Origin: Advenella sp. S44
Lineage (GTDB): Bacteria > Pseudomonadota > Gammaproteobacteria > Burkholderiales > Burkholderiaceae_B
Direction: 5' to 3'
DNA length: 64,000 nucleotides
Assembly (NCBI RefSeq): GCF_002810445.1
Contig: NZ_NEXS01000009.1
Span: forward strand, 496,001 to 560,000
Shown: positions 17,869-26,039 of the stretch, one piece after another
How the letters are laid out: each line of letters opens with the position of its first letter
Numbering within the stretch: position 1 is the first letter of the stretch
The notes under the pieces: generated by a model
Database searches by the model: none
Told to the model about the DNA's origin: nothing
What the model saw: only the letters and a program-made list of their open reading frames with translations
Position numbers and translations under genes: made by a program

Positions 17869-18303
17869 TCAACCGGTAGTGGGTGTGTCGTCACGAAACA
17901 GTGCAGTGAGTGTGCGGTCTCGATATCGCCACGTGCGGTCGGGTTGACGCTCTGCGGTTTCTTGTACCGTCGCAATCATGATCGGAGCCTTGGAAGGCAG
18001 GACGGGCTCACCATCTGCTGCATATAGACTCAAAATGTAATTACAGCACGCCAGCTTATCCTGCATTTTGGCTATCCTGAAATTTTGCACGATATGTAAC
18101 GAAAGGCGTGCGCCCCGCTGCCTGCGTGACTGATAAAACTCTTGTATCTCCTTGTGCCCCTGACGGGTCCTGAGGCTGGTCGAAAAAGTTGCGTCTTCGG
18201 TATAAAATTCGTGCGCCTTATCCCCCCGATTCGCGTCGACCTCATGCCAGTACTCAATGGCCAGCGCCTCGAGTTCGTGCCGCACTGAAAGCATCTCCTG
18301 CAT
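17869..18303 (-). CDS. SnoaL-like (NTF2 fold) protein
   Basis: A 144-aa small alpha+beta protein of the SnoaL/NTF2 type. It has an N-terminal helix (IEYWHEVDANRGDKAHEFY), TEDATFSTSL, then GHKEIQEFYQSRR, and a C-terminal sheet with RYRDRTLTALFRD. Family members include cyclases, isomerases and small accessory subunits; the role here is unknown. It is the only island gene on the minus strand and converges on the cupin gene, with 22 bp between stops. The start at 18303 is chosen because GAGG lies six bases before the ATG; in-frame starts at 18315 (GTG) and 18309 also exist. Confidence 0.7.
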   Translation of the reverse strand: MQEMLSVRHELEALAIEYWHEVDANRGDKAHEFYTEDATFSTSLRTRQGHKEIQEFYQSRRQRGARLSLHIVQNFRIAKMQDKLACCNYILSLYAADGEPVLPSKAPIMIATVQETAERQPDRTWRYRDRTLTALFRDDTPTTG

Positions 18304-18505
18304 CAGCATCCTCACATAAAAAGTGGATTTATAGAATGGCTTTCATGTTACTGCAGTCCATGATCAGCGACCACAAGCATGAGACAACATTTCGTCTGTC
18401 GGAAAGCTGAAACACAATGGTTGGCGGCCTATTTCCAGATCCGTATACTCATTTCCAAAGTAGCAAACAGAATCGACACAACAATAAATGCCAGGGAGAC
18501 ACGTC

Positions 18506-19462
18506 TTGAATTTCATACGATTTGCCACTGCGATGGGGGTGTTCATGCTTCCCCAGACAGGATTTTCCGCAAGTGATTACCCTGTGAAACCCATTCGGGT
18601 CATCGTGCCTTATGCACCAGGCGGGTCTGATCTGTATATACGACCTTTGCAAGAGCGCTTACAGGAAAGGCTCGGCCAGCCAATCGTTGTTGAGAACGTA
18701 GGTGGCGCCGGCGGTGTTGTTGGATCAGCTCGTGTTGCATCAAGCAAGCCGGACGGATACACGGTCCTGTTTGCAGGCAGTGGCGCTATCGTTACTGCGC
18801 CTAAGGTCACCGGCGCGACATATACCTGGAGAAGCTTCGCACCGGTTGCCAATGTGATATCTATCCCCTTTACGCTCGTGGCACGCGCCAATTCCAGAAT
18901 GAAAACATTCGACGATTTCCTCTCGCAGGCCAAATCCGAGCCGGGAAAGATTAATTACGCTTCACCTGGACATGGCACCTCTACGCAAATGGCCGCCGAT
19001 GCAATGGCGGCGGCTGCCGGAATATCAATAGAGGAAGTTCCTTACCAAGGGGGCGGGCCCGCACTGACTGCGTTACTTAGCGATATTGTAGAAACGGCTG
19101 TTGCCACACCAAGCATCGTCATGCCGCAGGTCAAAGCCGGCAAATTGGTTGCCTTGGCCGTAACCGGCGAGCAACGCTTCCCTACGTCCAGCGATGTGCC
19201 TACAATGCGTGAGAAAGGCGTGGATGTTGCTGTGGTATCGCGCTATGGCTTCTTCATGCCTCGCGAAACCCCTCGTGAGATTGTCAGGCAATTTTCTGAG
19301 GCCGTCGAGTATGCGGTCTCAGACAAACACTATGTTGACCTCATGCGAGATAGCTACAACGAAATCGAGTTTCTGGGTCCTGCCAAATATGCCGAAGCCG
19401 TGCAGGAGGAGGACACATACTTCACCAAGCTGATGCAAGACATGGGAATGAAAATCAAATAG
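18506..19462 (+). CDS. Bug family periplasmic solute-binding protein 3
   Basis: A 318-aa TTT/Bug receptor with family blocks YPVKPIRVIVPYAPGGS, VENVGGAGGVVGSARVA, PDGYTVLF, NYASPGHGTSTQMAADAM and VPYQGGGPALTALLSD. A TTG start at 18506 is preferred: it gives a compact signal peptide (NFIRFATAMGVFML) and has AGGGAG seven bases upstream. The ATG at 18488 would add six residues and has no ribosome binding site. It is followed after 49 bp by the aldolase gene. It is clearly diverged from the other two receptors, so it may bind a different ligand. Confidence 0.9.
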   Translation: MNFIRFATAMGVFMLPQTGFSASDYPVKPIRVIVPYAPGGSDLYIRPLQERLQERLGQPIVVENVGGAGGVVGSARVASSKPDGYTVLFAGSGAIVTAPKVTGATYTWRSFAPVANVISIPFTLVARANSRMKTFDDFLSQAKSEPGKINYASPGHGTSTQMAADAMAAAAGISIEEVPYQGGGPALTALLSDIVETAVATPSIVMPQVKAGKLVALAVTGEQRFPTSSDVPTMREKGVDVAVVSRYGFFMPRETPREIVRQFSEAVEYAVSDKHYVDLMRDSYNEIEFLGPAKYAEAVQEEDTYFTKLMQDMGMKIK

Positions 19463-19511
19463 CGCCCAGTTTGCAGCATCCTGAATATCCGACACGCTTT
19501 TAGGAGCGAGC

Positions 19512-20261
19512 ATGATGAAATTATCCAGACCTTCCCCAAATGCAACGCATATTGGCACTTTTGTTAAAACCAATTCGCCCCATGTAATTGAAATTTTAGG
19601 ACTCACCTCGCTGGATTTCGGTGTACTCGACGCTGAGCACGCACCACTGGATCGTTCAGCATTGGACATGCTTATGCTTGCCGGCAAGGCCGCTAACTGG
19701 CCTTTGATGGTACGCATTCCAGACATGGCTTCTTCAACTATTCTTTCTGTGCTTGACGTTGGCGCTGCTGGATTGCTCGTGCCGCATGTGGACACTGCCG
19801 AGCATGCGCAGTTAGTGGTTTCCAGGGCCCGTTACAGGGGAGGAGAGCGTGGTTTTTCGAGTTCGCCTCGCGCTGCAAAATATGGAACATTGAGTATGAA
19901 AGACTGTCTGAGCGCTGCCGAGGGCAATCTCATCATTGCACAAATAGAAAGTGAAATGGCCGTGGAATCAGTCGAAGAAATATTGAATGTTGAAGGTATT
20001 GACGGGATTTTTATTGGGAGAGCCGATCTAGCGCTTTCCTTCGGCCTTGATGACCCCAAGCACGCAAGTGTCGTACAGGCGAGCGAGCACGCGATCCATT
20101 GTGCGAAGTCAGCAGGAAAAATTGCCGGCGTGGCTGTCGGGAATATCGGCGAGCGAGATGTGTTCGTGGAAAAGGGAGCAAACTGGATCGTACTAGGTTC
20201 CGATCAATCGTTGCTGCGTCAGGCCGCACAAGCCGCAGCAACACGCTCAAGCACCGCATAA
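19512..20261 (+). CDS. HpcH/HpaI family aldolase
   Basis: A 249-aa class II pyruvate aldolase-like protein. It has LDFGVLDAEHAPLD near the start, a Gly-rich LLVPHVDTAEHA block, IIAQIESEMAVESV with the metal-ligand Glu, and GIDGIFIGRADLALSFG with the metal-ligand Asp. Members cleave 4-hydroxy-2-oxoacids to pyruvate and an aldehyde. In this cluster it could perform the last cleavage after lactone opening. AGGAG lies five bases before the ATG. It is paired with Bug receptor 3 and lies upstream of the IclR regulator. Confidence 0.88.
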   Translation: MMKLSRPSPNATHIGTFVKTNSPHVIEILGLTSLDFGVLDAEHAPLDRSALDMLMLAGKAANWPLMVRIPDMASSTILSVLDVGAAGLLVPHVDTAEHAQLVVSRARYRGGERGFSSSPRAAKYGTLSMKDCLSAAEGNLIIAQIESEMAVESVEEILNVEGIDGIFIGRADLALSFGLDDPKHASVVQASEHAIHCAKSAGKIAGVAVGNIGERDVFVEKGANWIVLGSDQSLLRQAAQAAATRSSTA

Positions 20262-20371
20262 TTACTGCTGTGTCGTGTAATATGATGGCTTAGCCGGGTC
20301 TGATGGTCCAGAGACTGACCTTTCACGAATCCACTGCAATCAGCTGGTTCTATATTTAATCTGGAAGTGTT

Positions 20372-21241
20372 TTGAGCACCTCTCAACCCATTCGGTCTGT
20401 TACGCGCGCCATTGTCTTATTGCAGGCAATGAATCGGCAGGCAGTGTCTACTGTGGAAATGTTATATACCCAGACAGACCTGCCAAAGCCGACTATCGTA
20501 CGTTTGCTGCGTACGTTAGAAAGTCTTAAACTGGTACGTCATGCGCCACAACACGGTGCATACTATCTGACATCGGGCGTTCGAACGCTGTCAGTGGGCT
20601 ATCACAGCGAACCCAAAATTGTCGAGGCAGCCATGTCTTTAATGGATGCGATGACACTGAAAGTCAAATGGCCGATGGCAATTGCTGTTTTTGAAGACAA
20701 TGCTGTCGTAGTGCGATACAGCACCATACCGTTATCCCCGCTAGCCCTTCTGCATTCGACCATCAATATGCGCCTGAGCATGGCCAGCCGCGCGTTAGGC
20801 CGTGCCTATCTGGCATTCTGCGACAAACACGAACAGGAAATCATTCTTGATGCGTTGGCGCTCTCTGACGACGCTGAAGACTTGCTGGCGAAAGACCGAA
20901 TGACTTTTTGCAGGCTGCTTGACGATATACGTCGGGCTGGCTATGCGACCAGGCACAAGGCGGTTCGCCCCATTTCACAAACAATTGCGGTCCCGGTTAT
21001 CGTTGAGAACCGTGTGGTTGCCACAGTGGGCATCACATTCTTTTCCTCGATTCTGACTGAGAAGAAAGCCGCATCCACCTATTTGTCGGATTTGCAGGAT
21101 CTCTCTCGCAACATTGGCGATCGCCTGCTCGATCTGGATAAGACAGAGCAATTTGCCAACCATCCCCCCGTCAAACAGGCTAAGCGTCGCAAGGGGAATG
21201 ATAAGAACAGCGATGCGCCCGTATTACCGCCAGAACAATAG
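20372..21241 (+). CDS. IclR family transcriptional regulator
   Basis: A 289-aa regulator with an N-terminal winged helix (SVTRAIVLLQAMNRQ ... LPKPTIVRLLRTLESLKLV) and a C-terminal IclR effector-binding domain (AGYATRHKAVRPISQTIAVPV). It starts with TTG at 20372, with GGAAG upstream. IclR proteins often control adjacent catabolic genes in response to aromatic or small organic acids, so it is the likely controller of the 12-20 kb genes. The duplicated promoter element at 11976 and 15375 is a candidate target. The C-terminal 25 residues are basic and low-complexity, beyond the usual domain. Confidence 0.9.
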   Translation: MSTSQPIRSVTRAIVLLQAMNRQAVSTVEMLYTQTDLPKPTIVRLLRTLESLKLVRHAPQHGAYYLTSGVRTLSVGYHSEPKIVEAAMSLMDAMTLKVKWPMAIAVFEDNAVVVRYSTIPLSPLALLHSTINMRLSMASRALGRAYLAFCDKHEQEIILDALALSDDAEDLLAKDRMTFCRLLDDIRRAGYATRHKAVRPISQTIAVPVIVENRVVATVGITFFSSILTEKKAASTYLSDLQDLSRNIGDRLLDLDKTEQFANHPPVKQAKRRKGNDKNSDAPVLPPEQ

Positions 21242-21278
21242 CAGTCTCGCTCCATGCAGAAACCCAATACCGAAATAT

Positions 21279-21347
21279 GGCAATAAAAAAGCCGCTCTTT
21301 TACGGAGCGGCTAAATTATTCTCTCTACAAGAGCTTCCTGGTGGGCT
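21279..21347. repeat. Right copy of the 69-bp tRNA-Lys end/terminator repeat
   Basis: This is the terminator, trailer and last nine bases of the tRNA-Lys gene. It matches 11530-11598 at 61/69 positions in the same orientation and forms the right border of the accessory block. Confidence 0.75.
21284..21312 (-). terminator. Rho-independent terminator of tRNA-Lys
   Basis: On the minus strand AGCCGCTC (21305-21312) pairs with GAGCGGCT (21290-21297) and is followed by a run of T. It lies about 27 bp after the tRNA 3' end. Confidence 0.88.
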
Positions 21348-21414
21348 GGGCGAGACTCGAACTCGCGACCAATGGATTAAAAGTCCACTGCTCTACCGAC
21401 TGAGCTACCAGCCC
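21339..21414 (-). tRNA. tRNA-Lys (anticodon UUU)
   Basis: A 76-nt tRNA on the minus strand with encoded CCA. The acceptor stem GGGCTGG/CCAGCCC, the D-arm block TAGCTCAG, the anticodon loop CTTTTAA (anticodon TTT) and the T-arm GTTCGAGTC are all recognisable. It stands alone, followed by its own terminator, and its 3' end faces the catabolic island. tRNA 3' ends are classical integration sites, which fits the repeat copy at 11530. Confidence 0.97.
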
Positions 21415-21522
21415 AGGAAAGAAAAAGATTATGAAGGAATTAGAATTTCCTGTCAATACTATTTGCACAATTGCGACAAAGAAATTCTAATTTTTTTCCA
21501 TGTCGCCATTTTTCCAACAAAT

Positions 21523-23721
21523 TTAACGCTCGCGGGAAATGCGCACTTCTGCGCCGCGGCGTTTGACTTCAAGCCCATCTGACTGAAGAATCTTCAGTCC
21601 TTCCAGGCCCTTGATATAACTTGAGCCCTGCATCTGCATAACGCGAATCTTGTTGCGCATGACCACCGGGTTATGCATGGGCATACCGAACATCCAGACT
21701 TCATCCAGGATACGCGCGGAGTTGAACTCTCCCATATGCCGGATAGCGGGCCCCAGACAGAGCATGTGGCCCTCACGCCCGAATACGGGCACGGAGTCCA
21801 GTCCGCATTCAATCGTGAGCACCTGGCCGCCCTCATAGCGTTGGTTGAGGTTCAGGTCCCACCAGGCATCGCCTTCGGGCAGATACACATTGACTGACGA
21901 GCCCGGCTGCAACACGGGTGCCACAAGCAGCGCCGGACCCAGCATAAATTGCTGGTCCCAGGCGCGCGCCTTGATATCGTCCGGATAGGCCAGCGCCATC
22001 ATGCGCTGCGCCGGCATCCCGGTGCGTACGGCATCTTCAATCACACCATGGATATACGGAATCAAGCGATAGCGCAGCCCCAGCAAGGTACGGATTTGCG
22101 CCTGGACCTCTTCCGGATAGGCGTCTGGCAACAATGCGGGCGTCGCCTGAAAAGAGAACCCGGCAGAAAAGACGCAAAGCCCCAACATACGCAAATACAG
22201 GTTGGCATCCAATGGGGTATCCCCATCGAGCTGCGCGGCGTTACCCAAATCATGCGTGACCGCGATCACGCCGCTGGCCTGGGCTGAAAGCGCCTGGCGC
22301 AACCATTGCGTCAGGCCATCCCAATCATTGCTTGTGGGAAGCGTTTTCTGCCATGCTACGCGTTGCACGGCCATGATAAGGTCGGCAGACGGCACCACCC
22401 CTTCTGTCGGGGTCTTGTTCATAGATACGGCGTCAAACAGGGCCCGGCGCAGCAAGAGCGGATACAACTCCCGAAGAAGCGCGCCTGATTCGCCATTGCG
22501 CGCATTGACCCCATCGGGAATCTCTAGCGGCAATGAACTGTGGAATGCACCGACGCCTTCGTCAACCAACTGGTGATGCCGCTCGACCCAGAATGCATAC
22601 GCATCTTTATAGGTCAGATCCAGCAGACCAAATGACACGTTGCCGTTTTCCGGCACGCCGTCAAAGACAAAGGCATTGCCATCGTCATCGGTGAGCAGCC
22701 AGCCGCGGTCTTCCAGGTCATCAAACAGAACCGAGTTTTTCGGCACGCCGGGAAAAGACGGCACACAGACTTCAAAAAACTTTTCACGCAGCGCGCCGAG
22801 CGTGCGACGCGCATCTTCTATGCGGCTGGCGTCCCATTCGAGCGCCAGCTTGTCTGCCTGAAACTGCACCATGGACGGTTGGGCAAAATCCAGTACGTCC
22901 AGTGGAAACTGGGATTGACGCATGGCTTCGGCCTGGGTAATAAAACTTTGCGTCTCCTGCCCTGCCTGCTGGCGGATCCAGGCACCCATCGCCCACAAGG
23001 GGGGCTGGCCGGCCCGACCGGTGAGTGCAGAATACTGATTAAAAATCTCGGGGACATCACCGGCAAAGAGAAACAGATCAAAGACCGGACCATCGATAAA
23101 AATCTGATAGGTGTTGGGATTGTCTTGCGTGCCAGGGTCATGCATGACCCGCTCCAGCGAGTTCACATAAACGCCCCAGCCCTTGGAACTCCAGGCAAGC
23201 GGCAGATAACGGAAGTCGTTCAGGTCGGAAACAACTTCCACGCCGCGACGATTGAAGTCGCCCGTGGTTTCGCCAAGCCCGAAAACCGGCTCGTTGTCCG
23301 GCAGATCGAACATGACCGACCAATGGGCCGGCTGCGCATCTTGGGCCTCCATGACCAGCGGCGTTTCAAAGTCATCGTCGGTACACAAAAGACATGTGTC
23401 GCCGCGGTACAGTGAAATGTTCAGCGGGCTGTTGCAGATGACCAGAGAGAAGTCACCCTGCGTGAAGCGCCAACCCGATTCGTCGATCAGCGATTCGGTG
23501 AGCATGTCACCGATACACTCATCGCGCGCGATGGTCAGCGCCTGGCGCTGTTTCTGACGGGCAGTTTGCTTATCTTCGCAGAGCCTGTCGGGCAACCCTG
23601 CCAGGATCCTGAATACGCCGGGGGCGTGAGCCTCGACGCGCAACAATAAATCAGTGTCCGTAGAAAACTCGGCATGCGTAGCATGAGCGGACTTGAATAC
23701 AAGACGATCAAATTGAATCAC
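21523..23721 (-). CDS. GH31 family glycosidase-like protein, active site degenerate
   Basis: A 732-aa protein with the overall layout of alpha-xylosidase/alpha-glucosidase family GH31: N-terminal beta-sandwich with FGLGETTGDFNRRG (148-160), a (beta/alpha)8 barrel, and the C-terminal block LGLRYRLIPYIHGVIEDA with FMLGPALLVAPVL. In my hand alignment with E. coli YicI, the nucleophile motif KTDFGERIP corresponds to HSSLPLEIP (394-402), so the nucleophile Asp becomes Ser396. The acid/base motif is THDLGN (Asp491 retained). The substrate-binding FDCFWM block is also changed. It may be a non-catalytic homologue. It starts with GTG at 23721 and stands alone after tRNA-Lys. Confidence 0.75.
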   Translation of the reverse strand: MIQFDRLVFKSAHATHAEFSTDTDLLLRVEAHAPGVFRILAGLPDRLCEDKQTARQKQRQALTIARDECIGDMLTESLIDESGWRFTQGDFSLVICNSPLNISLYRGDTCLLCTDDDFETPLVMEAQDAQPAHWSVMFDLPDNEPVFGLGETTGDFNRRGVEVVSDLNDFRYLPLAWSSKGWGVYVNSLERVMHDPGTQDNPNTYQIFIDGPVFDLFLFAGDVPEIFNQYSALTGRAGQPPLWAMGAWIRQQAGQETQSFITQAEAMRQSQFPLDVLDFAQPSMVQFQADKLALEWDASRIEDARRTLGALREKFFEVCVPSFPGVPKNSVLFDDLEDRGWLLTDDDGNAFVFDGVPENGNVSFGLLDLTYKDAYAFWVERHHQLVDEGVGAFHSSLPLEIPDGVNARNGESGALLRELYPLLLRRALFDAVSMNKTPTEGVVPSADLIMAVQRVAWQKTLPTSNDWDGLTQWLRQALSAQASGVIAVTHDLGNAAQLDGDTPLDANLYLRMLGLCVFSAGFSFQATPALLPDAYPEEVQAQIRTLLGLRYRLIPYIHGVIEDAVRTGMPAQRMMALAYPDDIKARAWDQQFMLGPALLVAPVLQPGSSVNVYLPEGDAWWDLNLNQRYEGGQVLTIECGLDSVPVFGREGHMLCLGPAIRHMGEFNSARILDEVWMFGMPMHNPVVMRNKIRVMQMQGSSYIKGLEGLKILQSDGLEVKRRGAEVRISRER

Positions 23722-23877
23722 GTGAGTTCTTTTCAGTGAGGGGAAAATACCGGGGCATGGAAACGGGCAAGAGATTCCCTAAAAACGCTTATTTTGACTC
23801 ATTTACCACACAAAATAAAATCAATTCCGGGTTTTGGCTAAAAAACAAAGCGCGAAGGGGCCTTTTCCGCAGGTTTT

Positions 23878-25968
23878 TCAGCGCGGCGCCACCGCCTGCA
23901 GCAGATCGCGCTCCAGCGGAACCGGCTCTGCGTTGAGCATGGCGGCAATAACATCGCCGGCCAGCGACGACCAGGTCAGACCATGAGACGCATAACCACA
24001 AGCCAGCCAAAGCCCAGGGGCGTGGCGCACGGGACCGAAGGCCGGCAGGCGACCGCGGATAACCGCCCGAGTGCCGGCCCAGCCGTCAAAGACGGGCGCG
24101 TCGCTGTCCGCTGCGGCTTGCCCCTCAACTGCCACGATCTGTGTTGACTGCTGCAAACCCGCAGCGGCCAACTGCGCTCCGGCGACACGCGCGCCTGCCG
24201 CTGCGAGGGCATTGGCCACGGGTTGCAGCACCATCGGCTTCAACGCCGGCGCCAGCTTGTCCACAATCTGCTGCTGGCCACTAAACGTGCCTCCTTGTGG
24301 CGCCGGCTGCCGCTCGTAGGTACTGCCCAGAACGCACTGCCCTCGCACCGGCGGCAAAAAATACCCTTCCGCGCCGATCACACTGGCAGGCACCTGCGGC
24401 AACGAATCCGCCGGAACATGCATGACCTGTCCTGCCAGCGTATCCATGGACATAATGGCCGGCAGCGTCTGCTGCTTGCGTCCCGAGCGCAGCGTCTGCT
24501 GGTCCAGTCCACTACGTGCCAACAGTGCGGGGGTGCGGGCCGCGGTCGCCAGAATCACGGTGTCGCATTCGCCCACTTGCTCAATTTGGCCATCGCGCTC
24601 AAATTGCAATTGCCATCCTTGTTCCCCTTTGCTCAAGGCGTCAACTTGCGTGCCATGACAGAATATATTCGGATGCGACAACAGTTTTTTAATAAGCGCA
24701 GCTGGCGAAACGACCATGCCTTTGGCAAAGTATGCGCCGTGGCGCATCACGCCAACGCCAGCCAGCATCGCTCCTTGCTGCGGCTCAACCAGCCGGACCC
24801 AGGTTTGCGGAAACGCCATAGCCTGTACGGCCTGCAACAGATCCCGCGCATGCCCTTTGCTACGAGCCAGCTCCAGCGTTCCCTCTTGCGAAGGGATAAT
24901 ATCCGGACCGAAATCAGCCCAGCGCTGATGCGCGCGATAAACCCCGGCCCGGCTCAGGCGCGCTTTAAAATTATCATCCGCAGAAATAAGCGGCGTAAGC
25001 GCGGCAGCAAGATGGCCAGCCTGCGGTCCCGGCTGATTCGCAACCAGCGCCGGGTCGGTTACATGAACGCGCCAGCCGCGCAAGGCCAGCGCATAGGCAA
25101 CACCCGCGCCGGCCAGGCTGCCTCCGATAACCCAGGCGGTCCGGGTCGCAGCGACGCACGGTTTGGCCGGTTTGTGCAACCCGGCGAGCAGCACCTGCCA
25201 GTCCCCGCCCAGCGTGTACCGGTCCAAATGACGTGAACCCTTGTTCCTGATGGCTTGCTGTATCGGATCCAGCACCGGCTCGGGTGCGACAACGGCTAGT
25301 GTTGGCGCCGCCATGCGCAGTACGCTGTCGGCATAATGGGCAACATCGACCACCCCGCCGCTTGAATCTGTGAGGACCAGGTCTACGGCGGCGACCAATT
25401 GCGAGAAGGTGCTGGCCAGCGGGCCGATCAGGCGCGTGACCGTCATTCGCAGCGCTGGCGCATCAAAACGATGGACCCCGGGCAACAACGGTACCCCGGC
25501 ATTATCAGACGGCGACAGCAGCGCATTCAGGCTTGCGCGCGCATTGCCCGGATCTCTGGCAGGCGTATTCAGAGCAGCACAAGCCGACGCGCCGGCACTG
25601 GACGGGGTTTGTGACGGATCACTGGCCACCTCTTCAAAAAACACCAAATGCAATCGAGCCTGCGCAGGTGCCTCGCGCTGCCAGTATGTCAACAACGTGG
25701 CCGCAGCATCGGCGCGGTGCGCAGTAAGCACGATGGCCGTATAAACCTGTTCCTGCCGCATATTTTTTTGCAGATGCACCATGGCCCGTTCCAGTACGGC
25801 ACTGACATTATTCAGGGCATCACCCATCCACTTTTTCTCCCTGCGGCAATACGGCAGACACGCGTCGGTGGCTCGCGCCTGTACCGGCCCGCCATACCAT
25901 GCGATCGCGTCGTAGTCATAAAGAATACCCGGTTTTGCTGCAATGTGAACCTGGGCAAAGGTATTCAT
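23878..25968 (-). CDS. mnmC: MnmC-like tRNA modification protein with diverged N-terminal half
   Basis: A 696-aa protein whose C-terminal half is an FAD-dependent oxidoreductase of the MnmC type: a Rossmann motif VIGGSLAGAGVAYALA (from about residue 280), PQAGHLAAALTPLI, and an ending with CGYASHGLTWSSLAGD. MnmC makes 5-methylaminomethyl-2-thiouridine at tRNA wobble positions. The N-terminal 270 residues lie where the SAM methyltransferase domain should be, but I see neither GFGTGLNF nor the DxFxPxxNPxxW motif. The methyltransferase half is therefore strongly diverged or replaced. It is divergent from suhB with 71 bp between starts. Confidence 0.75.
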   Translation of the reverse strand: MNTFAQVHIAAKPGILYDYDAIAWYGGPVQARATDACLPYCRREKKWMGDALNNVSAVLERAMVHLQKNMRQEQVYTAIVLTAHRADAAATLLTYWQREAPAQARLHLVFFEEVASDPSQTPSSAGASACAALNTPARDPGNARASLNALLSPSDNAGVPLLPGVHRFDAPALRMTVTRLIGPLASTFSQLVAAVDLVLTDSSGGVVDVAHYADSVLRMAAPTLAVVAPEPVLDPIQQAIRNKGSRHLDRYTLGGDWQVLLAGLHKPAKPCVAATRTAWVIGGSLAGAGVAYALALRGWRVHVTDPALVANQPGPQAGHLAAALTPLISADDNFKARLSRAGVYRAHQRWADFGPDIIPSQEGTLELARSKGHARDLLQAVQAMAFPQTWVRLVEPQQGAMLAGVGVMRHGAYFAKGMVVSPAALIKKLLSHPNIFCHGTQVDALSKGEQGWQLQFERDGQIEQVGECDTVILATAARTPALLARSGLDQQTLRSGRKQQTLPAIMSMDTLAGQVMHVPADSLPQVPASVIGAEGYFLPPVRGQCVLGSTYERQPAPQGGTFSGQQQIVDKLAPALKPMVLQPVANALAAAGARVAGAQLAAAGLQQSTQIVAVEGQAAADSDAPVFDGWAGTRAVIRGRLPAFGPVRHAPGLWLACGYASHGLTWSSLAGDVIAAMLNAEPVPLERDLLQAVAPR

Positions 25969-26039
25969 TTTATAATCTTTTGTTTATCGGGATTTGTCCC
26001 GGCTGCTGTTCCGATTCAAACTCAGACGGAGTATCACGC

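Noticed and set aside
11325-21338. Integrase or transposase gene for the island
   Set aside because: I looked for one between the repeats and found none; the mobility claim therefore rests only on the tRNA-linked duplication and the gene relic.
24223-25236. 337-codon plus-strand frame opposite mnmC
   Set aside because: Antisense shadow of the MnmC-like gene; no domain, no ribosome binding site.
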